Positions 27,066 through 35,615 of a DNA stretch of 57,694 nucleotides are shown here, in pieces. Every line of letters begins with the position of its first letter. Positions within the stretch are counted from its first letter, which is position 1. The stretch is from Desulfuromusa sp. (GTDB taxonomy: Bacteria > Desulfobacterota > Desulfuromonadia > Desulfuromonadales > Geopsychrobacteraceae): contig JAOZOH010000003.1 in the NCBI GenBank assembly GCA_029933365.1, forward strand, positions 1-57,694. The letters are read 5' to 3'. Made by a program: the position numbers and the translations under genes. The notes under the pieces were generated by a model, which had not been told where the DNA came from, did not search any database, and saw nothing but the letters and a program-made list of their open reading frames with translations.

Positions 27066-28253
27066 ATGGCTAAAAGAACAATCGTCAACATGCCCGGAGA
27101 TGGTATTGGTAAAACCGTATTGCCCGCAGCGGTTCGAGTTTTAGATGCTGTTGGATTTGAAGCTGACTATGTCCACGCTGATATCGGTTGGGAATTCTGG
27201 TGTAAAGAGGGAAATCCGCTGCCGCAAAAAACCCTTGATCTCCTCAAAGAACACAAGATTTCTTTGTTCGGCGCAATCACCTCAAAGCCCAAGACCGAAG
27301 CCCTTGATGAACTTGATCCCGCACTCAAAGATAAAGGTTTTGTCTATTTCAGCCCGATTGTGGGGTTACGGCAACATTTTGGACTCGATATCTGTGCCCG
27401 TCCCTGTAAATCTTTCGTTGGCAATCCTCTCAATTTTATTCGCAAGGGGCCTAACGATACCATTGAAGAACCGGAAGTTGATGTTGTAGTTTTCCGGCAG
27501 AACACCGAAGGTTTGTATGGCGGTGTTGAGTGGACTGATCCATCAACACAGGTTCACGATGCACTGATGACAAATTCTCAATTTGCCAAAAACTTCGGTT
27601 GGTGTCCCAAGGAGGATCTGGCTATTTCAACTCGGATTTTCACCAAAAAATATTCTGAGCGGATTATTCGTGCGGCCTTTGAATATGCTGATAAACACGG
27701 TTACGAAAGAGTTACCCTGTGCGAAAAACCCAATGTCCTGCGTGAAACTTCCGGGATGATGCTTGCTATCTGCCGTGAAGTGGAAAAAGAGTATAAGAAT
27801 ATCTGGTTTGACTACACCAATATTGATGCCCAGATGATGTGGCTGACTAAAGATCCTGAAAAATATGGCATTATAATCGCCGGAAATATGTTTGGTGATA
27901 TCGTTTCTGACGGCTTTGCCGGACTGATCGGTGGTCTGGGTTTTGCCTGTAGCGCCAATGTTGGAGAAGAGATTGCTATTTTTGAACCGACCCACGGCTC
28001 CGCACCTAAATATGAAGAGTTGAACCCCTCGATTGTTAATCCGATTGCGATGATTCTCAGCGCCTGCATGATGCTTGATCATATCGGTGAGACAGAAAAA
28101 GCGCTGCGGATTCGCAACGCGGTTGCCAAAGTGGTTGAAGAAGGTAAAGTTCGTGCCTATGACATGCTGAAACTGCGCGGCTGTCAGGAGGTGATTGATC
28201 AGGGCGCTGCAACAACGGATCAGATGGCGGATGCTATTATTGCCGCTCTCTGA
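27066..28253 (+). CDS. Isocitrate/homoisocitrate-type beta-decarboxylating dehydrogenase
   Basis: The 395-aa product has the family pattern: GDGIGKTV at the N terminus, substrate arginines in GLRQHFGLDICARP (R102, R112) and FRQNTEGLYGG (R144, Y151), catalytic Lys in CEKPNVLRET, metal Asp residues in NIDAQ (D254) and NMFGDIVSD (D278, D282), and HGSAPKY (310-316). K315-Y316 matches the NADP-binding pair of E. coli IDH (Lys344-Tyr345), so NADPH use is likely. The enzyme links a 2-oxo acid plus CO2 with a 3-carboxy-2-hydroxy acid. AAAAGGAG lies before the ATG. It is unlike housekeeping IDH in lying between CitF and two isomerases. In this context I infer carboxylation of 2-oxoadipate to homoisocitrate; isocitrate is the main alternative. 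Confidence 0.8.
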   Translation: MAKRTIVNMPGDGIGKTVLPAAVRVLDAVGFEADYVHADIGWEFWCKEGNPLPQKTLDLLKEHKISLFGAITSKPKTEALDELDPALKDKGFVYFSPIVGLRQHFGLDICARPCKSFVGNPLNFIRKGPNDTIEEPEVDVVVFRQNTEGLYGGVEWTDPSTQVHDALMTNSQFAKNFGWCPKEDLAISTRIFTKKYSERIIRAAFEYADKHGYERVTLCEKPNVLRETSGMMLAICREVEKEYKNIWFDYTNIDAQMMWLTKDPEKYGIIIAGNMFGDIVSDGFAGLIGGLGFACSANVGEEIAIFEPTHGSAPKYEELNPSIVNPIAMILSACMMLDHIGETEKALRIRNAVAKVVEEGKVRAYDMLKLRGCQEVIDQGAATTDQMADAIIAAL

Positions 28254-28261
28254 TGGCGTCG

Positions 28262-28372
28262 CAAGAATTCTGCCCCACGGCGTTATCGCATTTTTTCGAG
28301 ACCTCGACATACATATGTATGCCTTCTCCCTTGAAAAAACACGACGCCTTGTTGGACAAAATTTTTGCTTAG
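28262..28372. repeat. Palindromic repeat, copy 2 of 2
   Basis: Diverged copy of the 26926-27030 unit with the shared strings ACGGCGTT, CGACATAC, ATGTATGCCTTC, TTGAAAAA and TTTTTGCTTA in the same order. It lies just after the dehydrogenase gene. A third short fragment (CTACGGCGTCGAA) follows near 28393. Confidence 0.65.
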
Positions 28373-28452
28373 CCATCTCTTAAATATCATTTCTACGGCG
28401 TCGAACACACAAGACTTGGAAGTTCAACGCATCAAATAATGGAGCAAGTCGC

Positions 28453-28998
28453 ATGAATATTTTAGAACTCTGGCCGGAAATTGACTGGATCAAAGATGCT
28501 GAACTGCGCGGAAAAGTAGCAAACGTCTGGGAGGCAGCGCTCGAAAGAAGTGTACTGACTGCGGATGATCTGAATACCATTCCGTTTACCCTGCTTTGCG
28601 GTCCTGATCTTAAAGTCACTTTTATGGATCATAAGCGGGCGGTTGTTCATATTGCGAAGGACGCCGGGGAAAAGTGTAATGAATTTTTCCATGGTGAATT
28701 GCCGGTCAATATGGATGTTTTGATCGCCGGGGCAATCCTGGCCGATGTTGGTAAATTACTGGAATATGTTCTTGATGACGAAGGAAAAGCGATCCAGGGC
28801 ACCTATGGCAAATATCTCCGACACCCTTTCAGTGGTGTCGCGTTGGCAGAAGAGTTCGGCATTCCGCCAGAGGTGACTCATATTGTTGCTGCCCACGCCG
28901 GTGAGGGCGATATGGTCAAACGGACGACGGAAGCGTACTTGGTTCATCATGTCGATTTCATGACTTTTCTACCGTTTAAATCGAGATTGCAGGTTTGA
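28453..28998 (+). CDS. HD-domain-like protein with altered metal motif
   Basis: The 181-aa protein follows the HD phosphohydrolase layout: H near 66 (AVVHIAKDAG), the helix LIAGAILADVGKLLEY, HPFSGVALAEEFGIPPE, VAAHAGEGD and a final LVHHVDFM. The usual HD dyad of the second helix reads AD (A97-D98), so one metal-binding His is missing. It may be a sensor or a diverged hydrolase. It lies between the dehydrogenase and the first isomerase, flanked by repeats, and is probably in the same operon. GGAG precedes the ATG. I cannot give it a reaction. Confidence 0.65.
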   Translation: MNILELWPEIDWIKDAELRGKVANVWEAALERSVLTADDLNTIPFTLLCGPDLKVTFMDHKRAVVHIAKDAGEKCNEFFHGELPVNMDVLIAGAILADVGKLLEYVLDDEGKAIQGTYGKYLRHPFSGVALAEEFGIPPEVTHIVAAHAGEGDMVKRTTEAYLVHHVDFMTFLPFKSRLQV

Positions 28999-29072
28999 GA
29001 ATGCCACTATCGTAGCAAAACCTGGGCTGTCCAGAATTGCGCTAGGCTAAGCACTTTTTGATGGGACAACGG

Positions 29073-29199
29073 AGTAAACTCGGGACTGTCCCCAGCACCA
29101 TCGGGGGCTGTCCCAGACGTTTACGGACTAGGAGCATTCAGTGGTTCGCACCGTAAATACCTGGGACAGCCCCCATTCGGGGACAGTCCCGGATTTACT
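29073..29199 (+). repeat. GGGACTGTCCCC inverted-repeat element, copy A
   Basis: About 127 bp, beginning AGTAAACTCGGGACTGTCCCC and ending with its near-inverse GGGGACAGTCCCG-GATTTACT. A second inner pair GGGGGCTGTCCCAG / CTGGGACAGCCCCC gives a long cruciform or hairpin. Copies B (36062-36184, inverted) and C (39797-39916) share most of the sequence. It fills the middle of the 354-base gap 28999-29352, which has no gene. Confidence 0.8.
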
Positions 29200-29352
29200 T
29201 GAAACCAAAGATAGCCACCAAAATGCCAAGAAATAAAGAGAAAATAATTCTTTGTTTCTATTCTAAACAATAAAATTTGATTTTCTTGGCGGCTTGACGT
29301 CTTGGTGGCTAAGTTGTTGAGTGAACTAGATAACCAGATGGAGTACTGAATC

Positions 29353-31161
29353 ATGGGACAAACATTAATCGAGAAAATCCTGGCGAATCATTCCGATCAG
29401 GATGTAGTCAAGCCGGGTGAAATTGTTGATATAGAAATTGATGTACGGGTGGCGCGCGATTTTGGTGGTGCTAACGTGGTCAAAAATTTATTGAACAACG
29501 GTCTGGAACTGAATGATCCAGCAAAAACTTTTTTTACCTTTGATTGCAACCCGACCGGTTCAGATCAAAAATATGCAGCCAATCAACAATATTGCCGCCT
29601 CTATGCCCGGGAAAAGGGGGTTAAGATCTATGATATTGATGCCGGAATCGGAACCCACCTGGTGATTGAAAAAGGGCTCGCAGTTCCGGGATCGACGGTT
29701 ATCTCAACCGATTCCCACGCTAATATCCTTGGTGCAATTGGCGCATTTGGCCAGGGGATGGGCGATCAGGACATCGCTGCTGCCTGGGCGAGTGGCAAGA
29801 GCTGGTTCAAGGTGCCAAAATCGGCAAAGATCAACTTGACGGGGGTACGTCCTGAAGAGATCAAAGCGAAAGATATCGTTTTAAACCTTTTGCATAAGTT
29901 TGGTGCCAGTCAGTTGCTTGGTTATTCGGTCGAAATCTATGGTGCTGAAGTTAAAAAACTCACTCTGGATGAGCGGATTACCATCTCTTCGATGGCAACT
30001 GAAATGGGGGCAATCATTGTCCTATTTCCTCCATCTGATGAGGTGATTAACTATGCAGAGGAGCGGTCTGGGCAGAAAGTTGAAAAGATCACTGCCGATG
30101 CTGATGCGGTTTATGACCAGATCTTCGATATCGACCTTAGTTCATTTGTCCCGATGATGTCTCGTCCTGGACACCCTGATGATACCATCGATATCGATGC
30201 CGTGAAGCAGGTAAAAATTGATTCGGCATTTATCGGTAGTTGCACCAATGGTCGTTATTCGGACATGGTTGCGGCAGCTGAGGTTCTAAAAAACCGAAAA
30301 GTTGCACCAGGGGTCGTCTTGAAAATTGTCCCCTCGACTGATGATGTCTGGCAACAACTTCTGGATGAGGGGTATATCAAAATATTTAAAGATGCCGGAG
30401 CACTGGTCAGCAATGCTGGTTGTGCCGGTTGTGCAGCGGGGCAGGTCGGGATGAATGGCCCCGATGAGGTCACTGTGAGTACCGGAAATCGGAATTTTGC
30501 TGGCAAACAGGGGGCAGGGGAGGTTTATCTTGGTTCCCCCGCCAATATTGCCGCGTCAGCGGTCGCTGGATATATCACTACTCCTGACGAAATTCCTGTA
30601 ATGCCAGCGGTCTTTACGCCCACAGGTGGCTTTTTTGAACCAGCTGAGGCGAAAAAAGCTGCAATAGTTGAAAAGTCAACTGTAATTGAGGGAAAAGTCT
30701 GGATTGTCGAGCAGGATAATATCGACACCGACATGATTTTCCATAATCGTTATCTCACCATCACCGATATCAATGAGATGGGACAGTATACTTTTGACAA
30801 TCTGGCCGGTTGGAAAGATTTTGCCGAAAAAGCTGAAGCGGGAGATATTGTTATCACCGGTAAAAACTTTGGTGCTGGCAGTTCTCGTCAACAGGCGGTG
30901 GATTGCTTCAAATCTCTGGGTATCCAAGCCATTCTTGCTGAATCTTTTGGGGCAATCTATGAGCGGAATGCAATTAATGCTGCTTTCCCGATTTTGAGTT
31001 TCGACGATATTTCTTCCTTAGAATTGAAATCGCGCGACAAAGTGAAAGTTGATTTCAGCAGTGGTATTATGACAAATCTGGAGAATGGCAAATTGGCTCA
31101 AATCAACAAATTTTCCAAGGTTCAAATGGAAATTTATCAGCGGGGTGGCTTGTTGGGCTGA
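29353..31161 (+). CDS. Fused LeuC-LeuD aconitase-superfamily isomerase, paralogue 1 (homoaconitase-like)
   Basis: The 602-aa protein joins a LeuC-type large domain (about 1-415) to a LeuD-type swivel domain (about 450-602). The three 4Fe-4S ligands are present: C297 in GSCTNGR and C357/C360 in AGCAGCAAG. DSHANILGAIGAFGQGMGDQD is the large-domain active-site segment. The swivel has NIDTDMIFHNRYLT and GAGSSRQQA (507-515); the QQA ending resembles homoaconitase-type proteins (SSREQA) more than isopropylmalate isomerases (SSREHA). Such enzymes dehydrate and rehydrate 2-hydroxy-tricarboxylates. Starts MGQTLIEKIL, matching the second paralogue. I infer one of the two homoaconitate steps; an aconitase role is possible. 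Confidence 0.78.
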   Translation: MGQTLIEKILANHSDQDVVKPGEIVDIEIDVRVARDFGGANVVKNLLNNGLELNDPAKTFFTFDCNPTGSDQKYAANQQYCRLYAREKGVKIYDIDAGIGTHLVIEKGLAVPGSTVISTDSHANILGAIGAFGQGMGDQDIAAAWASGKSWFKVPKSAKINLTGVRPEEIKAKDIVLNLLHKFGASQLLGYSVEIYGAEVKKLTLDERITISSMATEMGAIIVLFPPSDEVINYAEERSGQKVEKITADADAVYDQIFDIDLSSFVPMMSRPGHPDDTIDIDAVKQVKIDSAFIGSCTNGRYSDMVAAAEVLKNRKVAPGVVLKIVPSTDDVWQQLLDEGYIKIFKDAGALVSNAGCAGCAAGQVGMNGPDEVTVSTGNRNFAGKQGAGEVYLGSPANIAASAVAGYITTPDEIPVMPAVFTPTGGFFEPAEAKKAAIVEKSTVIEGKVWIVEQDNIDTDMIFHNRYLTITDINEMGQYTFDNLAGWKDFAEKAEAGDIVITGKNFGAGSSRQQAVDCFKSLGIQAILAESFGAIYERNAINAAFPILSFDDISSLELKSRDKVKVDFSSGIMTNLENGKLAQINKFSKVQMEIYQRGGLLG

Positions 31162-31189
31162 AAAACGTTATTTTAAGCTAAATTTCCGC

Positions 31190-31320
31190 TCAAACCCTTC
31201 TCCATTGAGGGAGAAGGTGGCTGAAGGCCGGATGAGGGGGAACAGATCCACATTGTTCTGGCAATCCCTCCTCACCCTGACTCTCTTCCTCATGGAGAGG
31301 GGATTTTTTTTGGTTACAGT
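31190..31320. repeat. CCTTCTCC-type repetitive element with terminator
   Basis: Stem CCTTCTCC/GGAGAAGG (31196-31203 / 31210-31217), then a second half with CTCTC/GAGAG and a run of eight T ending near 31310. The same kind of C/G-rich repeat occurs at 11099-11190 and in outline at 37391-37460. It may end transcription between the two isomerase genes in part. No gene in the gap 31162-31407. Confidence 0.5.
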
Positions 31321-31407
31321 GGCAATTGTGGCTGATGAGATAACTAGATCATACTAGAATTGATTCTTTAAGTATTTGGTTGCAACTTATTGATATTGGA
31401 GCAGGTA

Positions 31408-33183
31408 ATGGGTCAAACTTTTGTTGAAAAAATATTGGGTGCCGAAACCGGGGCGATTGTTTTCCGTAAACCACAGATTGTGTTAACGCATGACAATACT
31501 GCCAGTATCGAAAAGACTTTTGCACAGATGGGCGGCACAAAGGTTGCGGATCCGGATCAGCTTTTAGTGGTTCTGGATCACAACGCGCCACCAACCAATG
31601 CGAAGCTGGCAAATCAGTATCAAAGTATTCGCAATTTTGTCAAAGATCAGGGGATTAAGCAATTCCATGATGTTTCACAAGGGATTTGTCATCAACTGAT
31701 GGCCAACTATGCCAAGCCTGGGATGATTATTGTTGGTTCCGATAGTCACACCTGTACCGCTGGCGCATTTAATGCTCTTGCTGCTGGAATTGACCGGACC
31801 GAAGCTGCTGGATTGTGGAAACGAGGTGAAACCTGGTTCCGGGTTCCTGAATCTTTGAAGGTGACTTTAACCGGGAAGCTTCAGCCGGGTGTCTATGCTA
31901 AAGATATCTCACTGTGGATTATTGGCATGATCGGCTCTGCTGGGGCCAATTATATGAGTATTGAATATCACGGCGATGGAGTAAAAAACCTGTCCATGGC
32001 ACAGCGGATGACCTTGACCAATCTGGCGTCTGAAATGGGGGCAAAAAATGCGGTTTTCCCCGCTGATAATGTGCTGGCTGAGTTTTTCGGTGGCAGAAGC
32101 GGGACTCCGGTGTGGGCTGATGCCGATGCTGTTTATGCGCGGGAAATAGAAATAAATTTAGAAGAATTATTTCCCTTGGTTGCCGCCCCCCATCATGTCG
32201 ATAATGTAAAAGCGGTTTCTGATGTACAGGGAACCAAGCTGCAGCAGGGATTGATTGGCACCTGTACCAACGGTCGCCTTGAAGATATCCGGATTGCGGA
32301 TGAGGTTCTCAAGGGGAAAAAGGTTGCAGATGGTTTTCAGCTGCTAGTGATCCCCGCTTCGCAGGAAATTTATCTCCAGGCAATGGAAGAAGGGTTGCTG
32401 GCTGATCTTATCCATGCTGGGGCGAGTGTCCTTTCCTCTTCCTGCGGCCCCTGTTTAGGGACGGGGCAGGGGATTCCCGCTGACGGTTATACGGTTATTT
32501 CGACTGCAAACCGTAACTTCAAGGGGAGGATGGGAAATCCTGAAGCACAGATTTATCTGGCTTCACCCGCCTGTGTTGCTATGTCGGCTATTGCTGGTGA
32601 AATCACCGATCCTCGGGGAAAAGAATATAACGATAAATATCAATTTAAACAGGAACAGAGCGCAACGGTGCAGGTCAAAGAGGAGGATAACCGCTACCAA
32701 AATGGGGTATGGAGCTATGCCGATGTCGATGATCTGAACACCGATCTGATGTTTGCCGGCAATCTAACCTACCAGGTTCTCAGTTCAGATCCAGAAGCAA
32801 TTATGCCCCATCTGTTCAAGGGGTTTGATAATAGTTTCAGTGAGAAAGTGCAGTCTGGTGATGTGATTATTGCTGGCGAAAACTTTGGTTGTGGTAGCTC
32901 TCGGGAGCATCCGGCTGTCGGACTTGCCCATGCTGGGGTGAAAGCAGTCATTGTTAAATCGGTCAACCGGATTTTTTACCGTTCATCGGTCAATCAAGGA
33001 TTGCCGATTATCGTCCTTCCAGAGGCGGTCGAGGTCTACAGTGCTGGTGACAAAGTTGATGTAAGTCTCGAAAATGGAATGATCAGAGTTAACGATAAAG
33101 AATTCAAATTTGCACCATTACCTGAAGAATTAATGGCTATCTTTGCAGCTAAAGGGCTGGTGAACTGGATCAAGGAAAATTAA
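31408..33183 (+). CDS. Fused LeuC-LeuD aconitase-superfamily isomerase, paralogue 2
   Basis: The product (591 aa) has the same fused layout as the preceding paralogue but diverged: VLDHNAPPT, SDSHTCTAGAFNALAAGIDRTEAA, 4Fe-4S ligands C286 (GTCTNGR) and C346/C349 (SSCGPCLG), and in the swivel DDLNTDLMFAGNLTYQ and GCGSSREHPA (494-503). The SSREHP ending and SCGPC differ from SSRQQA and GCAGC of paralogue 1, so the two should handle different substrates or different half-reactions, for example homocitrate to homoaconitate and homoaconitate to homoisocitrate. ATG 31408 has GGAG upstream; a TTG at 31390 is less likely. Last gene of the plus-strand group, with its stop two bases from the TrmB gene end (convergent). 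Confidence 0.78.
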   Translation: MGQTFVEKILGAETGAIVFRKPQIVLTHDNTASIEKTFAQMGGTKVADPDQLLVVLDHNAPPTNAKLANQYQSIRNFVKDQGIKQFHDVSQGICHQLMANYAKPGMIIVGSDSHTCTAGAFNALAAGIDRTEAAGLWKRGETWFRVPESLKVTLTGKLQPGVYAKDISLWIIGMIGSAGANYMSIEYHGDGVKNLSMAQRMTLTNLASEMGAKNAVFPADNVLAEFFGGRSGTPVWADADAVYAREIEINLEELFPLVAAPHHVDNVKAVSDVQGTKLQQGLIGTCTNGRLEDIRIADEVLKGKKVADGFQLLVIPASQEIYLQAMEEGLLADLIHAGASVLSSSCGPCLGTGQGIPADGYTVISTANRNFKGRMGNPEAQIYLASPACVAMSAIAGEITDPRGKEYNDKYQFKQEQSATVQVKEEDNRYQNGVWSYADVDDLNTDLMFAGNLTYQVLSSDPEAIMPHLFKGFDNSFSEKVQSGDVIIAGENFGCGSSREHPAVGLAHAGVKAVIVKSVNRIFYRSSVNQGLPIIVLPEAVEVYSAGDKVDVSLENGMIRVNDKEFKFAPLPEELMAIFAAKGLVNWIKEN

Positions 33184-33185
33184 AA

Positions 33186-33974
33186 CTATTCATCACCCTT
33201 GATAAACTCATAAATTTGTCTTTCGGCATCAGTCAGTGATTCATTTTGGTCATACGTTTTATTGAGAAAATAGTGATAAAAATCATGTCTTAAACTGTCA
33301 CGGTTGCCAATAACAAACCATTTATTTCTTGTCCAGATAAACGGGGAAAGATCTTCTTTCCCCGTTTCAAACATTCCTATCAGAGCTTCTGCCTTGTCGG
33401 CAATAATATCGACCGATTCTCCGCCGATTTTTTGAATCAATTCCTGTGAATCGGGATGTTCAATTTGAATTTCAAAATTGTGTGGCATGGGCCCCATGCA
33501 GACATAACGTATACCGACTCCACGTGCAGCAGCTTTATTTATGTGAGGAGCAAGACTTTTTCCACATGGGGGGAACAGCCTGATATAGAGTTCTTTCTCT
33601 GCATGATTGATAATCTCAATCGCTTTTTGCATCACCTTGTTATGCCCCCTCAAGGTCAGGATATATTCGTACTCTGTCACTGTTGATATAGCTTCTAGTT
33701 CTGCTCCAAAACCATGAATATTCGTGTCAAATTGGCTCTTCAGCCGTTTTTGCAGTTCTTGTGGTGGCAACGGAACATACTTTCCTTGTTCGATCTCGAA
33801 AACCAACCCTTTGCGACTTAAGGTGTTCAGCACATCATATATTCTGGATCTAGCAATCCCTGATAACTTGCTGAGTTGAGATCCGTTTGATGGATGGTGA
33901 GCCACCAGTGCCATGTAGCAGGATGATTCATATTGTGAGAACCCGAGCTCAGTCATTTTAGAAGATTCCAGCAT
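33186..33974 (-). CDS. TrmB-family transcriptional regulator
   Basis: The product (262 aa) has an N-terminal winged helix of the TrmB type (LGFSQYESSCYMALVAHHPSNGSQLSKLSGIARSRIYDVLNTLSRKGLVFEIEQGKYVPL), then a phospholipase-D-like effector-binding domain (about 115-240). TrmB proteins sense small metabolites and control transport or central metabolism. ATG 33974 has GGGAGG five bases upstream. It is divergent from the second aminotransferase, and the intergenic region holds TGTTG/CAACA repeats that could be its operator. A regulator of the aminotransferase and perhaps the lyase-isomerase genes is likely. Confidence 0.85.
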   Translation of the reverse strand: MLESSKMTELGFSQYESSCYMALVAHHPSNGSQLSKLSGIARSRIYDVLNTLSRKGLVFEIEQGKYVPLPPQELQKRLKSQFDTNIHGFGAELEAISTVTEYEYILTLRGHNKVMQKAIEIINHAEKELYIRLFPPCGKSLAPHINKAAARGVGIRYVCMGPMPHNFEIQIEHPDSQELIQKIGGESVDIIADKAEALIGMFETGKEDLSPFIWTRNKWFVIGNRDSLRHDFYHYFLNKTYDQNESLTDAERQIYEFIKGDE

Positions 33975-34050
33975 TTGACCTCCCAATTTTAAAAGATGAT
34001 CTTTTGCTCAAACAACAAGCCTTTGTAGCATAGCATATTTGCCTGAAAAC

Positions 34051-34104
34051 TTGACATATACTCGCTGGCAAGATATGTTGTTACTTAGATAGCAACATTT
34101 GTTG
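34051..34104 (+). promoter_or_regulatory. Aminotransferase promoter with TGTTG/CAACA operator repeats
   Basis: TTGACA (34051-34056), 17-base spacer, TATGTT (34074-34079). Right over and after the -10 box lie TGTTGTTAC...TAGCAACA (34076-34097) and CAACATTTGTTG (34093-34104), two overlapping inverted repeats. Their place is right for a repressor, most likely the divergent TrmB protein. Confidence 0.6.
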
Positions 34105-34133
34105 TCAATACATTTTTTCTACAAGGAGCCGCC

Positions 34134-35408
34134 ATGTATAATCCTAATATCAATTTGATGTCTGCGTATTCAACAGTATCGGATGACAAGATTGTCAATT
34201 TTGAAGATACCTATGGTGCTCACCATTATGACCGACTGAACCTGGTCGTGCGGCAGGCAAAAGGATGCTGGCTTACCGATATCACCGGGCGTAAATATCT
34301 TGACTGCCTGGCCGCCTATTCGGCTGCGAATCCCGGTCATCATCACCCAAAAATAGTTCATGCAATGACTGAAGCATTGCTGGGTAATTATGCGTCAGTT
34401 ATATCGAATGTTGTTTATACTGACCCTCTGGGTATTTTCCTTGAGAAAACAGCGAACTTTGCTCCACAACTGGCCCCCCGTTTTGGCAATAATGGTAATA
34501 AAGTGCTACCCAAAAATGGTGGCGTTGAATCGGTTGAAACTGCGATCAAGATGATGCGCTACTATGGCTGGAAGAAAAAAGGGATTGAAGATGGCAGACA
34601 GGAAATTATCATTTTTGATAACAACTTCCATGGCCGGATGATTACGGTAATCTCTTTTGCTACTACAAAGAAATATCGTGAAGGATTTGGTCCGCTGACT
34701 CCTGGTTTTGTCTCGGCAGAATACGGTAATCAGGAAGATGTTAAAAAGCTGGTAAATAAAAATACCTGTGGCATATTAGTTGAGCCGATGCAGGGAGAGG
34801 GCGGGATGCAAATTCCACCAGCTGGTTTCTTACAAGGCTTAAGAGATTTGGCGGATAAGAATGATTTTCTGCTGGTTTTTGATGAGATTCAGGTTGGCCT
34901 GGGGCGTACCGGTAAACGTTTCTGTTTTGAGCATGATAATGTCGTTCCAGATGGTCTGGTTCTGGGTAAGGCGATTTCTGGTGGCTTGGTTCCGCTGTCA
35001 ATTTTCATGACCAACAGTGAGTTGATGGATATGGCATTCACCATTGGTTCTGATGGATCAACTTTTGGGGGCTATCCGCTGGCCTGTGTTGCCGGGATTG
35101 CTGCTCTAACAGTTCTTGAAGAAGAAAATCTGGTCGAGAGCTCGGCGAGACAGGGGAAGAAACTGAAAGCTGCAATCGAAAAAATTGCCGAAAAGTCTCC
35201 ACACATCAAGGAAGTCCGTGGCAAGGGGCTATTTATCGGGATTGAAGTTGTCGAAGGTAACGCCATGGAGTTCTGTCGTCAGCTTCTCGATCTTGGATTG
35301 ATTGTCAATGACAGCCATGGTCACACAATCCGTATTTCTCCACCGCTGAATATCAATGATGAAGAAATTGATTTTCTCGTTAAAAGTCTGGAGAAGGTTT
35401 TACTGTAG
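34134..35408 (+). CDS. Class III PLP aminotransferase (ornithine/lysine 6-aminotransferase-like)
   Basis: The 424-aa product is closest in motifs to ornithine aminotransferases: WLTDITGRKYLDCLAAYSAANPGHHHPKI, NNFHGRMITVISF, ILVEPMQGEGGMQIP, VFDEIQVGLGRTGK, PLP Lys K279 (VLGKAISGGLVPLS) and STFGGYPLACVAG. The usual NTGAEAVETAIK segment reads KNGGVESVETAIK here. These enzymes transaminate a terminal amino group with 2-oxoglutarate. A lysine 6-aminotransferase would give aminoadipate semialdehyde, the substrate of AmaB. AAGGAG precedes the ATG; own promoter and a strong terminator make it a single-gene unit. Substrate inferred from context. Confidence 0.82.
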   Translation: MYNPNINLMSAYSTVSDDKIVNFEDTYGAHHYDRLNLVVRQAKGCWLTDITGRKYLDCLAAYSAANPGHHHPKIVHAMTEALLGNYASVISNVVYTDPLGIFLEKTANFAPQLAPRFGNNGNKVLPKNGGVESVETAIKMMRYYGWKKKGIEDGRQEIIIFDNNFHGRMITVISFATTKKYREGFGPLTPGFVSAEYGNQEDVKKLVNKNTCGILVEPMQGEGGMQIPPAGFLQGLRDLADKNDFLLVFDEIQVGLGRTGKRFCFEHDNVVPDGLVLGKAISGGLVPLSIFMTNSELMDMAFTIGSDGSTFGGYPLACVAGIAALTVLEEENLVESSARQGKKLKAAIEKIAEKSPHIKEVRGKGLFIGIEVVEGNAMEFCRQLLDLGLIVNDSHGHTIRISPPLNINDEEIDFLVKSLEKVLL

Positions 35409-35442
35409 ATATTCTGAAGTATTATTGAATAGATAAAACCCT

Positions 35443-35506
35443 AGGGGCATCGTTGTTAAACCCATTTGTTTAAGCAGGTGGATTTAACAACGATGCCCCT
35501 TTTTTC
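35443..35506 (+). terminator. Strong Rho-independent terminator
   Basis: Perfect 18-bp stem (35443-35460 / 35483-35500) starting AGGGGCATCG and followed by six T, 34 bases after the aminotransferase stop. Confidence 0.9.
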
Positions 35507-35615
35507 TTAAACTTGTGAATTTATGACGTATTTCAGTATCTCTACGACTTGCGCCGGAGTTTTTGCCCAAGCAATTGCAGAAAATGCTGTTGGATATAAC
35601 GCCCGAACTGAGCCG

